A stretch of 64,000 nt of DNA from Hevea brasiliensis. Lineage: Eukaryota; Streptophyta; Magnoliopsida; Malpighiales; Euphorbiaceae. Below, piece by piece: positions 47,644-60,351 of this stretch. How positions within the stretch are numbered: the first letter of the stretch is position 1; each line of letters begins with the position of its first letter. The stretch lies in NCBI RefSeq assembly GCF_030052815.1, contig NC_079507.1, forward strand, positions 61,226,619 to 61,290,618, read 5' to 3'. The notes beneath the pieces are model-generated. The model saw nothing but the letters and a program-made list of their open reading frames with translations, was not told where the DNA came from and made no database searches. The translations under genes and the position numbers were made by a program.

Positions 47644-49985
47644 TGTGCTTTTAGTGAATTTGCCTCTTCACTGTATAGAAAATTACAAAATTGTTCAAAT
47701 TCAGTACTTGGACTCCAGAGTTTCCAAGATTCACAGACAGGAAAATTTATCAAGAACAAAAGAAAAGCTCACTTTATGATAAGGAAAATGAAATCCCCAG
47801 ATAAATTAAAGCATACAGCATAGTATACTAAAAAACCAATAAACAAATGAAACACGTTTTCAATTGTCCAATACCCAAGTTATAAGTTAATTTATTTCTA
47901 GCTAAGTTTTAACTTAGGCAGGTAACTTTTGATAGTGCCAACAATGACAATGGTCCCATTTGCTTCTATATAAGTTCAAATGGCCATATACACAAGGCCC
48001 ATATTTCCATTCTGACTTCTGCGCCAAAACTTCCTCTATAAGAGTACTTATTACTAAACAAAATATGCTTTGCTAGTTCCTACAACCAAAAAATAAAGTG
48101 CAAAAACAAAGAGGGTGTAGGCGTGTGAAGAATTCTCTTAATGCCAACAGCAGCACATGACACAATGCAGGTATAAGTCTTATGATCTTCTAATCCAGAA
48201 AAGAAGCCTTTTGCATTGGATAAATTTCAACATGGTTAAGGATGAAGTTGCATCCCTTACCACAGCAACAAGGAATCAGTAAGAAACCAAAATGAACTTT
48301 CACTTCACAACTTCAATAAAGCAACAAGCAAACTAAAAGGACTACTACCAAAATGAAAGGAAGAATAAATAGATAAATAAATAAATAAAAGCAATATGAA
48401 GTAACTTTCAACATGGAGAAAACCCTGAAGTGCAAGCCAATGCTACACAAAAATACAGTGGTGGAGCTTGACTATAATATTTGGACGGGCCAAACAGAAT
48501 TATAAAATAATTTATTAATTATTTATATTCATGCACTATACATATTTATTGTGCATAAAATATATTGTATAAAATATTTTCATTCTGAACTATTACGCTT
48601 GCAAAATAATAATAAATTCACCAAATTATTAATTCAATCTATTTTATTCACTAATTTATAAAATAATTTGGTAAACATATTTTAGAATAAAGTAAAAATA
48701 AATAGAATTAAACATTTTTATTTTAAATTAAGAATAATCAGTAAATAAAAAATATTTATTAATTAAAATATAATGAGATAATAAATAATATATAATAGTT
48801 GCTAATTGGATTCATAATTACTAATAAATAGATTTTATATATTATATAAATATTTATATTTTAAATGTAATTTTAAAAAGTTTTTAATTGAAAATTTTGA
48901 ATATAGTAGCATGATGATGTACCTCAAAACACAAATATGATCTTATGTTTCTCTAATGCCTTAAACAAAAGTAGAGATCACAATTGAACAATCATCTAGA
49001 AGACTAAGAGAAACAAGAAGACAATGACATCATTAGTCATTTAAGTTCAAATAAAAGAATAATATGAATTCAAGAACATGCGGGCCTCAAACAGGTCAAC
49101 CAATCTCATCTATCCGAAAAAAAAAAAAAAACAGGTCAACCAAAATTAAAATTTGTTGTTGGACCAAAAATATAATTTTCTTTTAAAGATTAAAGGCGCA
49201 AACAGAAGAAAACAAACTACAAGAAGCAAAACAACTAGTATATATGTGAAGCAAAACAACTAGTGCAACATAAAATCTTGGATGCAACACAGACATTGCT
49301 GCCTAACATTTCAGATCGATATCGAACTTCACTTTCTTTCATGGAGACAAAGAAATTATAACCCAAAAAGTAAAAGAACACCAAAAAAAAAAAAGGAACA
49401 GTCCTCTCAGAAAATAAAGACCTTTCTTGTGAAATAACTTAAAAAATAAAAGAAAAACAAAAAGGTCCAAAACCTAAAGCTATCACTTTATCTCGAATTG
49501 GATTTGTTGGGCTGTCAGATCCACCTTATATCAGCAAAAGTTGGATACTAAACACTACAAAAATAAAAAGGCCTGAGACAGCTATACAACTATGAAAATA
49601 GCAAATTATCCTCCATTTTCTCAGCAACCAAACAGATTAACTCCAAAAAAAAAAACTTATTTAATAAAGATTACACGCACTTCAAGTTCCAGCGGATGAC
49701 GCAATGCCTACAGAGAAATGAGGAAAAACAGTAAAGAACTTTCAAGAATTCGCATTCCAAGTTGAATGATTTACTCTGAGAGCATCCAAACAGAAAATTT
49801 AAAAAAATTAAAAGAAAAACAGAGATTGGAGCAGCGAAAAACACAGAGAAAAAATCATGGAGATTCTTTAGAGAGAATGAGAAAGAAACTACCTGAGAAG
49901 CACATGAAGCTCAAAGATTGGAACCGCAATTTAATTTTTGAAGCTGAAGCGATAGAGGAAGCTACCAGTGAGCAGTGAGAGTGAG
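47644..49985 (-). other. DWF1 leader: two untranslated exons and a 2.2-kb intron
   Basis: On the minus strand a likely first exon (about 49985-49893) ends CTTCTCAG before GTAGTT, and a short second piece (47670-47644) follows the acceptor TATACAG and runs into the ATG at 47643. The intron between has AT-rich DNA at 48470-48910 that may be a repeat insert, without clear ends. A TATA-like AATATAATAAAA lies upstream, near 50005-50016. Exon limits are inferred from splice signals only. Confidence 0.5.
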
Positions 49986-51495
49986 CGTGGGAGAGTGATT
50001 TTATTATATTTTTCCAGTTATTTTATTGCCAATATTGGCGACTAATGGGCGTCACAACTCCCACACGCGCAACCAATATTAGTTGCTGAAAGCTACTGGC
50101 TTTAAATATTAAATTTTTATGTTTTTAATAATTTATTTAAAAATATTTTTCCTAATATAATATTGTGAAAAATGTATTTTTGATATTAAAACTGTTGCAT
50201 ATTTTATTTTTAATTTCAAGGTGAAATTAAGAAAATAAAAAAAATAAATCGATGATATTTTTAATTTTTATGGTAATTTTTTCAAGATAAAAAGGTATAA
50301 AAAAAAATAATCAATCAACGTTTTATAAATTTTAAGGATTAAATTATAAAATATTAAAATTTTTATTTAATCTCTAAACATCATATATAACACATAATCA
50401 AATATTTGACAAATAATATTTATATTAGATTTATATTTTATATATTGAATATTTATTATCAAATTTGTTTATATAAATAATTATATTATATTTTAAGTTA
50501 ATATAATTTAAATATTTTATAACATTACTAAATTTTAAAATATAAATTATTAATAAAAAAATATATTATATATAAATTATTAATTAAAACATATAAAGTT
50601 AAATATTTTTATATTTTTAAAACTTATAAAAACATTGTCAATATATTGATATTAAATTATATTTTTAAAATTTAAACTGTTAATTAGTGTTTTCCAGCAT
50701 ATGAATATTTTTAAAATGTTAAATATTAATATTTAATATACAAAGAAAGTATATTTATAATATAAATAAAAATTTTAGCATGTTAATATATTTGGTCTTT
50801 TAAAATTATAGTAAAAAAATTTTATACTTTTAATTTTCAATATATATTATTCGTTTATCCTATAATAATTAATTAATATTTTTAATTATTATAAATAAAT
50901 ATTTTTTAATAATTATCTAATTTTAATTATGAAAAGTTATAATATGATTTTGATGTGTTGCTTTCTCAATGACCGAATAATCATTATGGGGTTCGATAAC
51001 ATGTGGTAGTTATCTTTTTTTCTTTTTTTTTTTATCTATAAAGGTATATTATTTAAAAATAAATAATTAGAGAGATTAAAATTTAAAATATTTTATTTTT
51101 TACATATGAAAAGTGAAAAAGAAAAGGAAAATCAATTAGCTTGATTAACTCTGCTTCTCGAGTGTTTTTATTTTTAAATAATTATTAGACATATTAGACA
51201 TGTGTCATTTTGAAATGAATTCTAAATGTACCAACTTAGATTTATTCTTATTGACAAATCTAAAATTATTTACTTTATTTTTAGTAAAATATTATTTTAT
51301 TTTATCTATTTTTATGGAATAGTTGAACATTTATTTTATTTTCATTCTATGGAGTGTTTGAATTGTCTTTTTATTACAAAATCTTCCCAAAAAGAGATTA
51401 AAATTTACAGGTTATTAAATTGAACTAGTAAAAGATCATAAAGTTAAACCGATGGTTATTAATCTCTACTGAGTGAAGCATGCTTTCACTGGATT
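49986..51495. other. AT-rich intergenic DNA upstream of the DWF1 copy
   Basis: Apart from the possible promoter next to 49990, the sequence is strongly AT-rich with no recognised gene, RNA or bounded transposon. The plus-strand frame at 51226-51423 is chance. Confidence 0.55.
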
Positions 51496-52078
51496 GATCA
51501 AATTAGGAGTGAACAGATTTTGGTTCAAATTAAAAAATTAAACTGAACCTAATTAATTCGATTCATTCGGTTCGATTTTAAAATTTAATCAATTCAGTTT
51601 AGTTTGAATTTATATTATAAAAATTTCAATTATTTCGGTTCGATTTGATTTTAAAGAGAAAAAAATCAATTAAACCGAACTAAATTGAATAGTAATTTTA
51701 TATATTCAAATCAAATTAAATCAAATCGAATTGATTTTTAAATTGATTTATTTTTATGGAGAATTTATGAATTATATTTAATTATATATATATAAATTGC
51801 TTAATTTCATTGATTAATGGTTATTAAGTTCAAATCAAAGTCAAAATTATACCAAATAACTTAAAAATTAAGCCTAAATTAAAAAATTAATTAAAAATAA
51901 AACAGATCAGTTTGAACCAAACCGAACCAAAAGAAATCGATTCGATTTGATTTGATTTTTCATCCATTTTGATTCGATTCGATTTCTAAAATATATAATT
52001 CAATTTTTATAATTTAATTCGATTCTATTCATTTCGGTTCAATTTGATTTGAAGTAAATGCTCACCCCTAGATCAAAT
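51496..52078. mobile_element. hAT-like MITE, second copy
   Basis: The element 51504-52070 (567 bp) starts TAGGAGTGAACA and ends TGCTCACCCCTA and is flanked by a perfect 8-bp duplication GATCAAAT (51496-51503 and 52071-52078). The arms hold TTCGGTTCGATT-type motifs on both sides in opposite orientation, like the 7732-8282 copy but more diverged, with many AACCGA units decayed to AACTGA or AATCGA. It is non-coding and lies between the DWF1 and DUF3326 loci. Confidence 0.87.
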
Positions 52079-52542
52079 TAATTTTATGTAAACACAATTA
52101 AACTCTTTAAATCAGGGTAATTATTAATTTTTATTTATATTTGTATAAAATTATAATAATATGATAATTTATACGTTAAATTTATATTCTAATTTTAATT
52201 AATAAAATATATTTTTCTAAAACAAGTATGTTGATGTAGAAATGGACAGCAGATCACCACAGCAACCTATGAGATTCAGTAAAATAAATAAATAAATAAA
52301 TGCAAATGAGATTTGCTGGAGATCACTTTATAGAGGCTAAGATGGGCAGGTGAGAGTGGGTCAGAGTATTTTTTGCATTTAATAATGTAATTTTTAATTA
52401 ATTCAATTAAATTCTTTTTTATTAATTTTTATATTTAAAAGTAGGGTTAATAAAATTACGAGCATTACTAACTGGTGTATTCTTTAAGAAAAAGCAGGAA
52501 CGTAATATGGACTTTCAGCAAGGAAAAGAAATTAATGTCAGA
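52079..52542. other. Intergenic DNA downstream of the DUF3326 gene
   Basis: AT-rich sequence and likely 3' untranslated region of the minus-strand DUF3326 gene. Nothing else was recognised. Confidence 0.5.
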
Positions 52543-55500
52543 TCATGTTCTGGATGAGACGCTCAAAACTTCAAACCCATTAGCTGGTGCATGGGAAGTG
52601 CATCGAATGTTGCCAATTCTGTTTCTTCGGAGAGAATGTGGATCTATTCCTGCCTTGTGTGCTGCAATAACACCAATTGCTTCCCAGTAGTTTGAAACCA
52701 TGACCTGCACGAGAGATTCCACTTCTGTTTAGTTTTGAAACTGTGAGATTTTAGGCTACTGAAAATTAGGAGTATGCAATCGGTTCAGTTCGGTTCGATT
52801 TCAAATTGAATCACAAAAATTAAATTACCAAAATCCTATAAAATAAAAATTAAACTGAATTGAAATGATAGAAAAACCAAATTGAACTAAATCAAATTGG
52901 AACCAGTCTGGTTTGTTGGTTATGAACATAATGCCAAACACTGTTGGTTTTGTCCGAATTGATAGTTTGGTTAAAGAAAATAATCACTGCAGCTCTGTTA
53001 GATGCCTTTTCAAGTGGACCTCAGGATGTAATTATAACACTATAAGGAACGCTTCATTTCATGCCTATAGTTTGGGATTACGCTTGTCCCTATAGTGCCT
53101 GTGCCACTACTTGCTTTATCTGCAATTCTGTAAAATACTACAGTACTTCTAGCCTGAAATGCAGTGCATAATTGTCCTCTTGCCAAACAAAAATTACTAA
53201 AATGTTACATAAGATAGATGTATACCTAAAAAATAATACAAAAAGGTGAAATTTTTTTGAGGTGGAAGATAGGTATTTTATAGAGAGAACGCAGGTAGTG
53301 CCAGCTTTGACAAGTAAGCAATCCAACAGAGATGACTCAATGCATAGTAATTGATCCAGATAACTAGGTCCATAACTAAGGATCCCTATCCGGACTTTCC
53401 TGCTCACCGTCCCATAACTAGATCCATAAGTAATGACCCATTGACCATAACACAAAGGCAACAAGAAAGAAAGAAAGAAAGAAGGGAAGAAAAAAAAAAA
53501 AAAAGAACATTGACCAAAGAGAAGTTAAAAGCAATTCCAAAAACCATAAATTTAAAGCATACCGTGTTAATGCCAAGTTTATCTGGTGTACTGTTGAGAA
53601 CTGTTTCATTTTCCTCCACAGTAATTATAAGTGGCTGAAAAGGAAAACCATTGTGTCAATTACAAGTATTCAACATCCAAATACAAACAACACATGGTCT
53701 GAATTATGGAGATAGGAAGGTAGACCAGGTGTTAAGAAGCCAAAAATGCTCTTACACAGATTGGCCTTTTACAAGAACTACCAGGAATTCTTTGTAAGGA
53801 AAGAAAAATATGATTATGACCATGCTTCTGATTTCTACCTTGTTTTGTTTACTTCTTGCAAAAGCAAGAGCACCATCTCCACCACAAGCATCTACTGGAA
53901 GAAGAATACTATCAACATCACTAGCTAATATGCAACCCTTCTCTGAGTAATGGGAGTTCTTTACCAAATACTGTGGTGCTCTGCTTAGCCCAGCAAGTGC
54001 ACAGGGCAAGAAAGTGTATCCTATCTGTCAAGGACTAAAAAGAAAAAGTATGTGAGAGAGGAGATCAAAATATCAAACTGCAAAAGATTAGATGTGATAT
54101 AGATGTCCAAATGAATACAAGTGAAAGACACATATTTTTTGGCTAGTGCTCCACTCATAAAATGATAGTGTAATTTCTGATGTACGCCGCATATATATGT
54201 AGTATGTACATTTGCTTTCCTAGTTTTACCATGAACTTCTATTCTTCCAATTAGGCTTAATCTGTTTCATCTGGAAACATTGCCATTACCAGGAAAATAA
54301 GGTATTCACATGGTTAAATGAGTTTGCAGATCTTAATGATCATAATATTGGTAAGTTACACTGTTGACATGTTGTGAGTAAGATAATCTCACATAAAATG
54401 CAATGACAAAAATAAGGAGACACTTCCAATGTTTTGAATAGGTTAAAACATGTTTTCAACAAATGGTTGGCACTGATGCAGTCACACACACAGCAAAACA
54501 GGTTCACTTCTAAGTTTCAGTTGCCATTCCAGTTTTGCTTAATTTCACAAACCTCCTCAGCAGCCGATTTGGGACAAAGAGACGGAATCAAGGGAAGCGG
54601 TTGCATTGCAGGAGCATGCGCACAAGGAATCTGGAATTCCTTTACCACTAGATGACTTATAACTGCTTCTACTCCTGCCAATATATCTATTCCCTGCAGC
54701 CAATATATATATAGGTGAATGCCCAAAAAATTTTGGAAGCAGCTGATCCTGATGTCAAGTTATTTATTGTAATTGAATTCGCAATGTAATTGCTAAAGAT
54801 ACAAAAAGAGTAGAAACTGCAAGACAGGATCCATAAAACTTCTTGTGTTCTGGGTATGGAAGCAAGTACAAGTGCAGATCAAGCTTTACACAATCAATGG
54901 AAGAGAATAATTGACAGCTATGGATACAAACATATGATTTAAAATTAGACATAGCCTAGAACCAAAAGCTGTGTTTGGATACAATGATATGAAACAAAAG
55001 ATTTTGACTTCATTTTAGTTTAAAATGTTTGAATGAAAGTTAGCCCAATGTTTACATATGGATTCATGTAAAAACTAAATTTATAAATGAGGTTGACAAC
55101 TCATTCGAACTAGATTTCAAATGGCACTTCCTATTGGTCATTTCAATTTCACATACAAAATTGTTTCTTCATATTTATAAATCTAATATAAGTTCATGAC
55201 ACTACACAATTAGGAAAACCTATATATATAGTGTCAAATTCACACCTCATATTTCAAATTCCTCCATCCAAACAAAAGGTAAAAGAACTTATAGACGAGT
55301 GATAGAAGTTTCTTGGGTTAATTTCATTTATAGTTCCTCAATTTAGGTAATTGTATCAGCATTGTCCCTTAATTTCAATTTGTATTATAAAAATCCTTGA
55401 ACTTAAATTTGGGTATCACTAAAATTTTTGTGACCTGCTATTGCAAGTTTTCAGGTTAACTTATGGTTAAGTTTCATTCACTATCCCTCAACTTAAATAA

Positions 55501-58500
55501 GTTTATCATAGTCATACATCAACTTTATAGTTAGTTTAAATTTTAAATTTTTATTTTTTATTTATTAAAATAAAATCATTTTTAAAAACAGTCTAATAAT
55601 TCTGTATAAACATTTACAATTAATTAATTATTTAATTTATCATATAAAATATTATTTTTACATATATTATTTTTTTAATTAAATTTTAGGGTAATATCTA
55701 AAATTTATATTTAATTTATTTTAATTTCTTTGGTTTTATTTTAATGTAAGAAAAAAAATTAATAACATATAATTATTTTATTTTATTTTGAAAATTTTTA
55801 AACCAATTAAGTATGAATGATTTTTTTTAATATAGGCTGATATTTTATGTAGTTTTTGTCGTTATTTCTTAAATTAATAAAACAATATATCCAATTTTAA
55901 TTATTATTTAGTAACTTTTGTTTTAAAAATATTTATATATTAAATTAAAGTTGAAAGATTTTTATGAGATAAATTAAAGTTGAGGAATGCCTGTGGTATA
56001 TTTATCAAAGTTAAGAAACTGTAAGTGAAATTTAGTCATATGTTAACCTAGAGGCCTGTAATAGTAGGTCATAGGGATTTTAATGATACTTAAACTGAAG
56101 TTCAGGGATTTTTATAATACAAATTGAAGTTGAGGGACATTACTGATATAAATAACTAAATTGACGGACTATGAGTGAAATTAACTCAAGTTTCTTATGA
56201 TACTAGAGGAACTATTAGAGAAATAAATCCACAAAATGCAAATATGGACTCCTTTGGACTATATATTACTGTCCTTTTCCACTTGCTTTCCGAAAACCAA
56301 ACAATAAAAAGAAATCAGGTAGAGCCCAAGGCAACAATCCAGAATTCAGTTTATGATTGAAAACTATCATTGCCCATATGAGACTTGAAACCTTACATGG
56401 CCGACCGAAAGAAAAATTTGTATGATTAAGCAAGGCAGAAGCAACAACACTATTTTTCTTGTTCCAATTTACTACTTATATGCATTTTATGAACCATTAG
56501 AAAATACTTGGCATACAGGCACTCAAAGCAAAACTGAGCCACAATGAAAGTTCTTCCCAGAAAACTTTGTCAAAAATTTTTAGAAACCTTTCCCTTCATC
56601 ACTACCTTCAAAACTGTCTAGTTGTATGGTAAAGTTAAGAAGATAATAGTCATACCATCCCCTGTCTATAATCACCAACATCTTCAACGTCATCATCTGG
56701 AAAGCGTGCAACAACAGCAATAGCATTCACTTGAGAACGGTTAACTAAAGTCTGCACAGCTCTTAAGAGCGAATCAGGACGCTTAATCCTGCCGGTTGAT
56801 TGCCCACTCTTTGGATCAACCCACTTTTCCACCTGTGATGATATTAGCAAAAAAAAAAAATCATATTCTTTTCTTTTTTATAGGAAAAATATAAGTTCGA
56901 ATATTAACTATATTGAAAAACAGCTCAAAACCCCCCTTTTTTTTTTTAAAAAATGTCTTCTTCAGAGAAGTGAAACAGGTTAAAGTTGCCCTTCTTCAGT
57001 GAAAGCATAAACAGATTTAGATAAATAGTAATGTGCCTATACATCAACACTTAAACATTATCAATTGGACAAAATAACATCTCAATTCTCAAGTTTAGAT
57101 GCTAGGTTACTGACTAGTGTGGTATTGGAAGAGGATGGAAGTGTGGAAGGATTGGCAGGTGGAGATGAGTCAAACTGAGTTGCTTGGAGCAAGGCTATGA
57201 GGCTTTGACACTGTTCCTGAGTCAAAGAAATTCCAGAACTGTTGAGATTTACTTTGGCAGAAGCAGCAGGATCTGATTGCAGAGAATTAAAAAAAATCAT
57301 CTGATCTTGCGATCTGATTCGCAGCAGCAGGATGGATTCTCTGTTTATACCCACAAGGAAACCCATGCTTTTTGTAACATGTTTCAACAGTTTACCTATA
57401 TTTGCCACAAAAGGTACATAATCTACTATCTTCACTTCTGTTATCACCAGCAAACTTATTGGCATAGTATGGTTTGAGTTTAGAAGAAGATTGATCAGGC
57501 CTAATGGCTTTGTTAACAAAAACCTTTGACTCAGCAACATTGGTACCAAATGGAAATGACTGCCTTTCTTGTTGAATTAACAGAGAAAAAGCCTTGTTAA
57601 TTGAGGGAAATGGATCTAACATCATGATTTGAGATTTCACTGCAGCAATTGCTCTTTAAGGCCTTTCAAAAACCTAATGACATAACCATGGTCTTGATAC
57701 TCTTTCATTTTCAAGAAAGCTCCATAGGAACATGGATTTGCAAATGAACATAAGGGACTAGGTCTAAAATTCATCGACTCATCCCATAAAATCTTCAATT
57801 CTGTGTAGTAATCAGTAACAGATCTTTCACCTTGTTTGAGAGCATAGATTTCTTCTTGCAGATATGAAATATGCAAGATGTCTCCTTGTGAGAATCTTTC
57901 CTTTAAATCCTTCCATACATCAGCTGTTTTGTCGATCCAGAGGTTGCTTTGAGTAATCAATTGTGACAGAGAATTAATTATCCATGAATGGACCATTAGT
58001 GTTACACCTGTCTCAAGCTGTATACAGAGGATCATTGGTTGAAGGCATTCTCAGAATTCCATCAATGAATTTGTTCTTTTGAAACCAGAGCCATCTTCAT
58101 AGCTCAGGACCAGAATGGTAATTAGGGCCGGTGAGAACCAGAGCCGGATTCTCATTTAGGTGAAGAAAGTATGGACTCGAAGGATTTTGTGTTGGATTGG
58201 TAGTTTGAAATTGCAGTAGCCATAGACGAGCTTTCAGCAAGGTTTATTCATAAACAAAGAAGAAACTAATTCTCGAAGAGAAGGAAAGAAACTGATAAGA
58301 AATGCTGTGACACCACATTGAAAATGGAAGAAAGAACTTTTCATTGAAAAATTGTATGTATAGAGAGAAGAGCTGCTTAGTTTATATGTACATCAGTTAG
58401 CTAATAACCACTATCTAACAGACTAACTTGGTAACAGAAGCTCCATGTGGCCGAACTTCCTAACAGATTTTGGCACATTTATCATGAGCTAATATTCATG

Positions 58501-58692
58501 AATAGCATCCAAAAAATGGTACAAATTAATTGTGAATGGAAAAATGCTTTAGAATATAATTGTATCACACAGAATTTTATCTCCATGGGCATGCTTGTAT
58601 GGTGCTATAAAGTGCTAGCTGATACTAAATGCCCCAAACTAGGGGTCAACTTCATAAATCCTTTAAATGACATAGACCCAAAACGGCAAATT

Positions 58693-58743
<51 letters not shown>

Positions 58744-59610
58744 GATCTTTCTGCTAAGGATGAGAAAAGCGGTACCTCTAATGGAGTATCAGTGACAATA
58801 TACTCCACAACAGGCAATCCAAGAGATGCCCTGGTTGCATCAGCAACTTGCAAATGGCGAATTTGAAGCTCCTCCTCTATACCATTGTCAAGAACCAATC
58901 CCACCTACTTCACATTACATGTCCAATGGATGATAACATTATAATCAGCAATTTGTTCCTCCACAATGCATACAACTACATGATTTATACAAGGCAAAAA
59001 AAATGACATAAATATGGGAAATCACACCTTATTTTGGTGAACAGGGTGAAGAGCCCATGAACCTTCTGCAAAACGGTCAAGAGCATAACCTTCAACATAT
59101 AGTACATTTGGCATAGGCCAGTAAAGCATTGCAGCATTAAGCACCTGTTAGTTCGCAGAGGAAAAATGTTATAGAATGCCACAGCTGTGCCCATATGAAG
59201 TAGTGGCCTAATAATGGTTGAGCCAAGCAGCAAAATTAAACGTTATAGGATGGAGTGGAGATAGGAAAAGAAACAACATACATTAGGATGAGTGATGAGG
59301 CAATCTACGACTGAAGATAAAGCACGAGCAACCGGTAAAGCATCGCCGGCGAATCCACCAATGGCGGCACCAACTCCGGTGGGAACTATCATGACGCTTG
59401 TGTACTCCCTCCGGCACTGAAAACCAAAAAGAAACAAGAACTGAGATTATAGAATTGAAGACAGGCAGAGAGTTGTGAAGTAAATGAAGTGACCTTGCTT
59501 GAGAGGTGAGAAGCGCAACAGGAAACCCTTGGTGAAGTAGACGGTTGTGATTTGGTGGATAATGGAAGGAATGGACGACAGCGATGGGTTTGGAACGCTG
59601 TTATTGCCAT
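52543..59610 (-). CDS. DUF3326 family protein, probably plastid-targeted
   Basis: Nine exons join in frame to 411 residues: 59494-59610, 59282-59416, 59028-59144, 58776-58904, 56656-56832, 54553-54693, 53839-54024, 53563-53634 and 52543-52704, all with GT/AG ends and all in phase 0. The first exon (39 residues, rich in Ser, Thr, Pro and Arg, no acidic residues) looks like a chloroplast transit peptide. The mature part has IVPTGVGAAIGGFAGDALPV, MLYWPMPNVLYVEGYALDRF, VEKWVDPKSGQSTGRI, GVEAVISHLVVKEFQIPCAH, DACGGDGALAFARSKQNKPL and VSNYWEAIGVIAAHKAGIDP. I recall these as the DUF3326 family shared by cyanobacteria and plants; its biochemical role is not known to me. Introns 4, 5 and 8 carry transposon remnants. 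Confidence 0.85.
52767..52916. mobile_element. Partial third copy of the hAT-like MITE
   Basis: TAGGAGTATGCAATCGGTTC followed by AGTTCGGTTCGATT matches the left end of the two bounded copies. The opposite terminus is missing or eroded, and no 8-bp duplication was found. It lies in the last intron of the DUF3326 gene. Confidence 0.6.
55306..56196. mobile_element. Mutator-like MITE with long inverted repeats
   Basis: The element 55315-56187 (873 bp) is flanked by a perfect 9-bp duplication AAGTTTCTT (55306-55314 and 56188-56196), the length typical of Mutator-like elements. Its ends (GGGTTAATTTC... and ...GAAATTAACTC) begin inverted repeats that can be followed for about 200 bases, with TTTGTATTATAAAAATCC in both arms. 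The centre is AT-rich and non-coding. It sits in intron 5 of the DUF3326 gene. Confidence 0.87.
57082..58465 (-). mobile_element. Copia-type LTR plus gag remnant in DUF3326 intron 4
   Basis: A short LTR (58319-58465) starts TGTTAGGAAG and ends CCATTTTCA on the minus strand and is followed by a degenerate iMet primer site (TGGTGTCACAGC). Downstream on the same strand is Copia gag: WIDKTADVWKDLKERFSQGD, LKQGERSVTDYYTELKILWD, LLIQQERQSFPFG and a zinc-knuckle start CTFCGKYR. The frame breaks at about 58040, 57640 and 57420, and the sequence stops after gag (57082). Protease, integrase, RT and the second LTR are absent. Confidence 0.8.
58319..58465 (-). repeat. 147-bp Copia LTR
   Basis: TG...CA ends on the minus strand with a primer-site-like sequence right after the inner edge. 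It includes a likely promoter/leader part (ACATATAAACTAAGCAG). No partner LTR or target duplication was found, so the outer limit rests on the TGTTAGGAAG start alone. Confidence 0.6.
58693..58743. repeat. (TAA)16-17 microsatellite near DUF3326 exon 4
   Basis: A nearly perfect trinucleotide run lies about 30 bases past the donor of exon 4 on the gene's strand. Length variation is likely. The Asn- or Leu-runs in open frames here are artefacts of the repeat. Confidence 0.92.
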
Positions 59611-60275
59611 TTTCGCACAAGGTTTCTCGTTCGTCCCCCTGCGACTCTCTTACTTTTCAACAGATAATCCGCTTCTAGTTTGACATTTTTATTTTGAAAA
59701 ATAGGATGAAATTACCATAAAGTATTTATATTTTATTAAATTAATTATTTAACTCCTATATTTTAAAATTCAATTAAAATATCTTATATTTTATAAAATC
59801 AAATTTTATAGTCTTTTTATTAAGGAAAATACAAGTCAATTTTGTATTTACCTTGAATGTTTTTACTATTTTGTTCTTATAATTTTATCTATTTATATTA
59901 TTTAATATCTTTAATAAGACTAAAATAAGTTAAATAACTTTTTTTAAACAGAAATCTATTCTTAGAGAATTTAATTTTATAAAATACATAAAAGTTTTAA
60001 TTGAATTCTAGAAAAATAGAAATTAAATAATTAATTTTAACAAATTATAAGGTAATAATTTATAATATAAAAAAATTGAAACTTATTAAAATAATTTAAT
60101 TTTAATAATAAAATTTGATGTAAATCTCAATTTTGAATTATACAAATATATTAAAAAATAATATTATAACAAATTAAACCATTCTCTTTATTTCTTCATA
60201 ACATTCCAACCATATTTTGAATATATAATTAACTTTTTTAATATAATTTTATGAATTTTTAGGCTACTAACTCTA

Positions 60276-60351
<76 letters not shown>

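Noticed and set aside
54960..55280. Possible MITE with TGTTTGGAT...ATCCAAAC ends
   Set aside because: The ends are only partly complementary and no flanking duplication could be found, so the limits cannot be supported.
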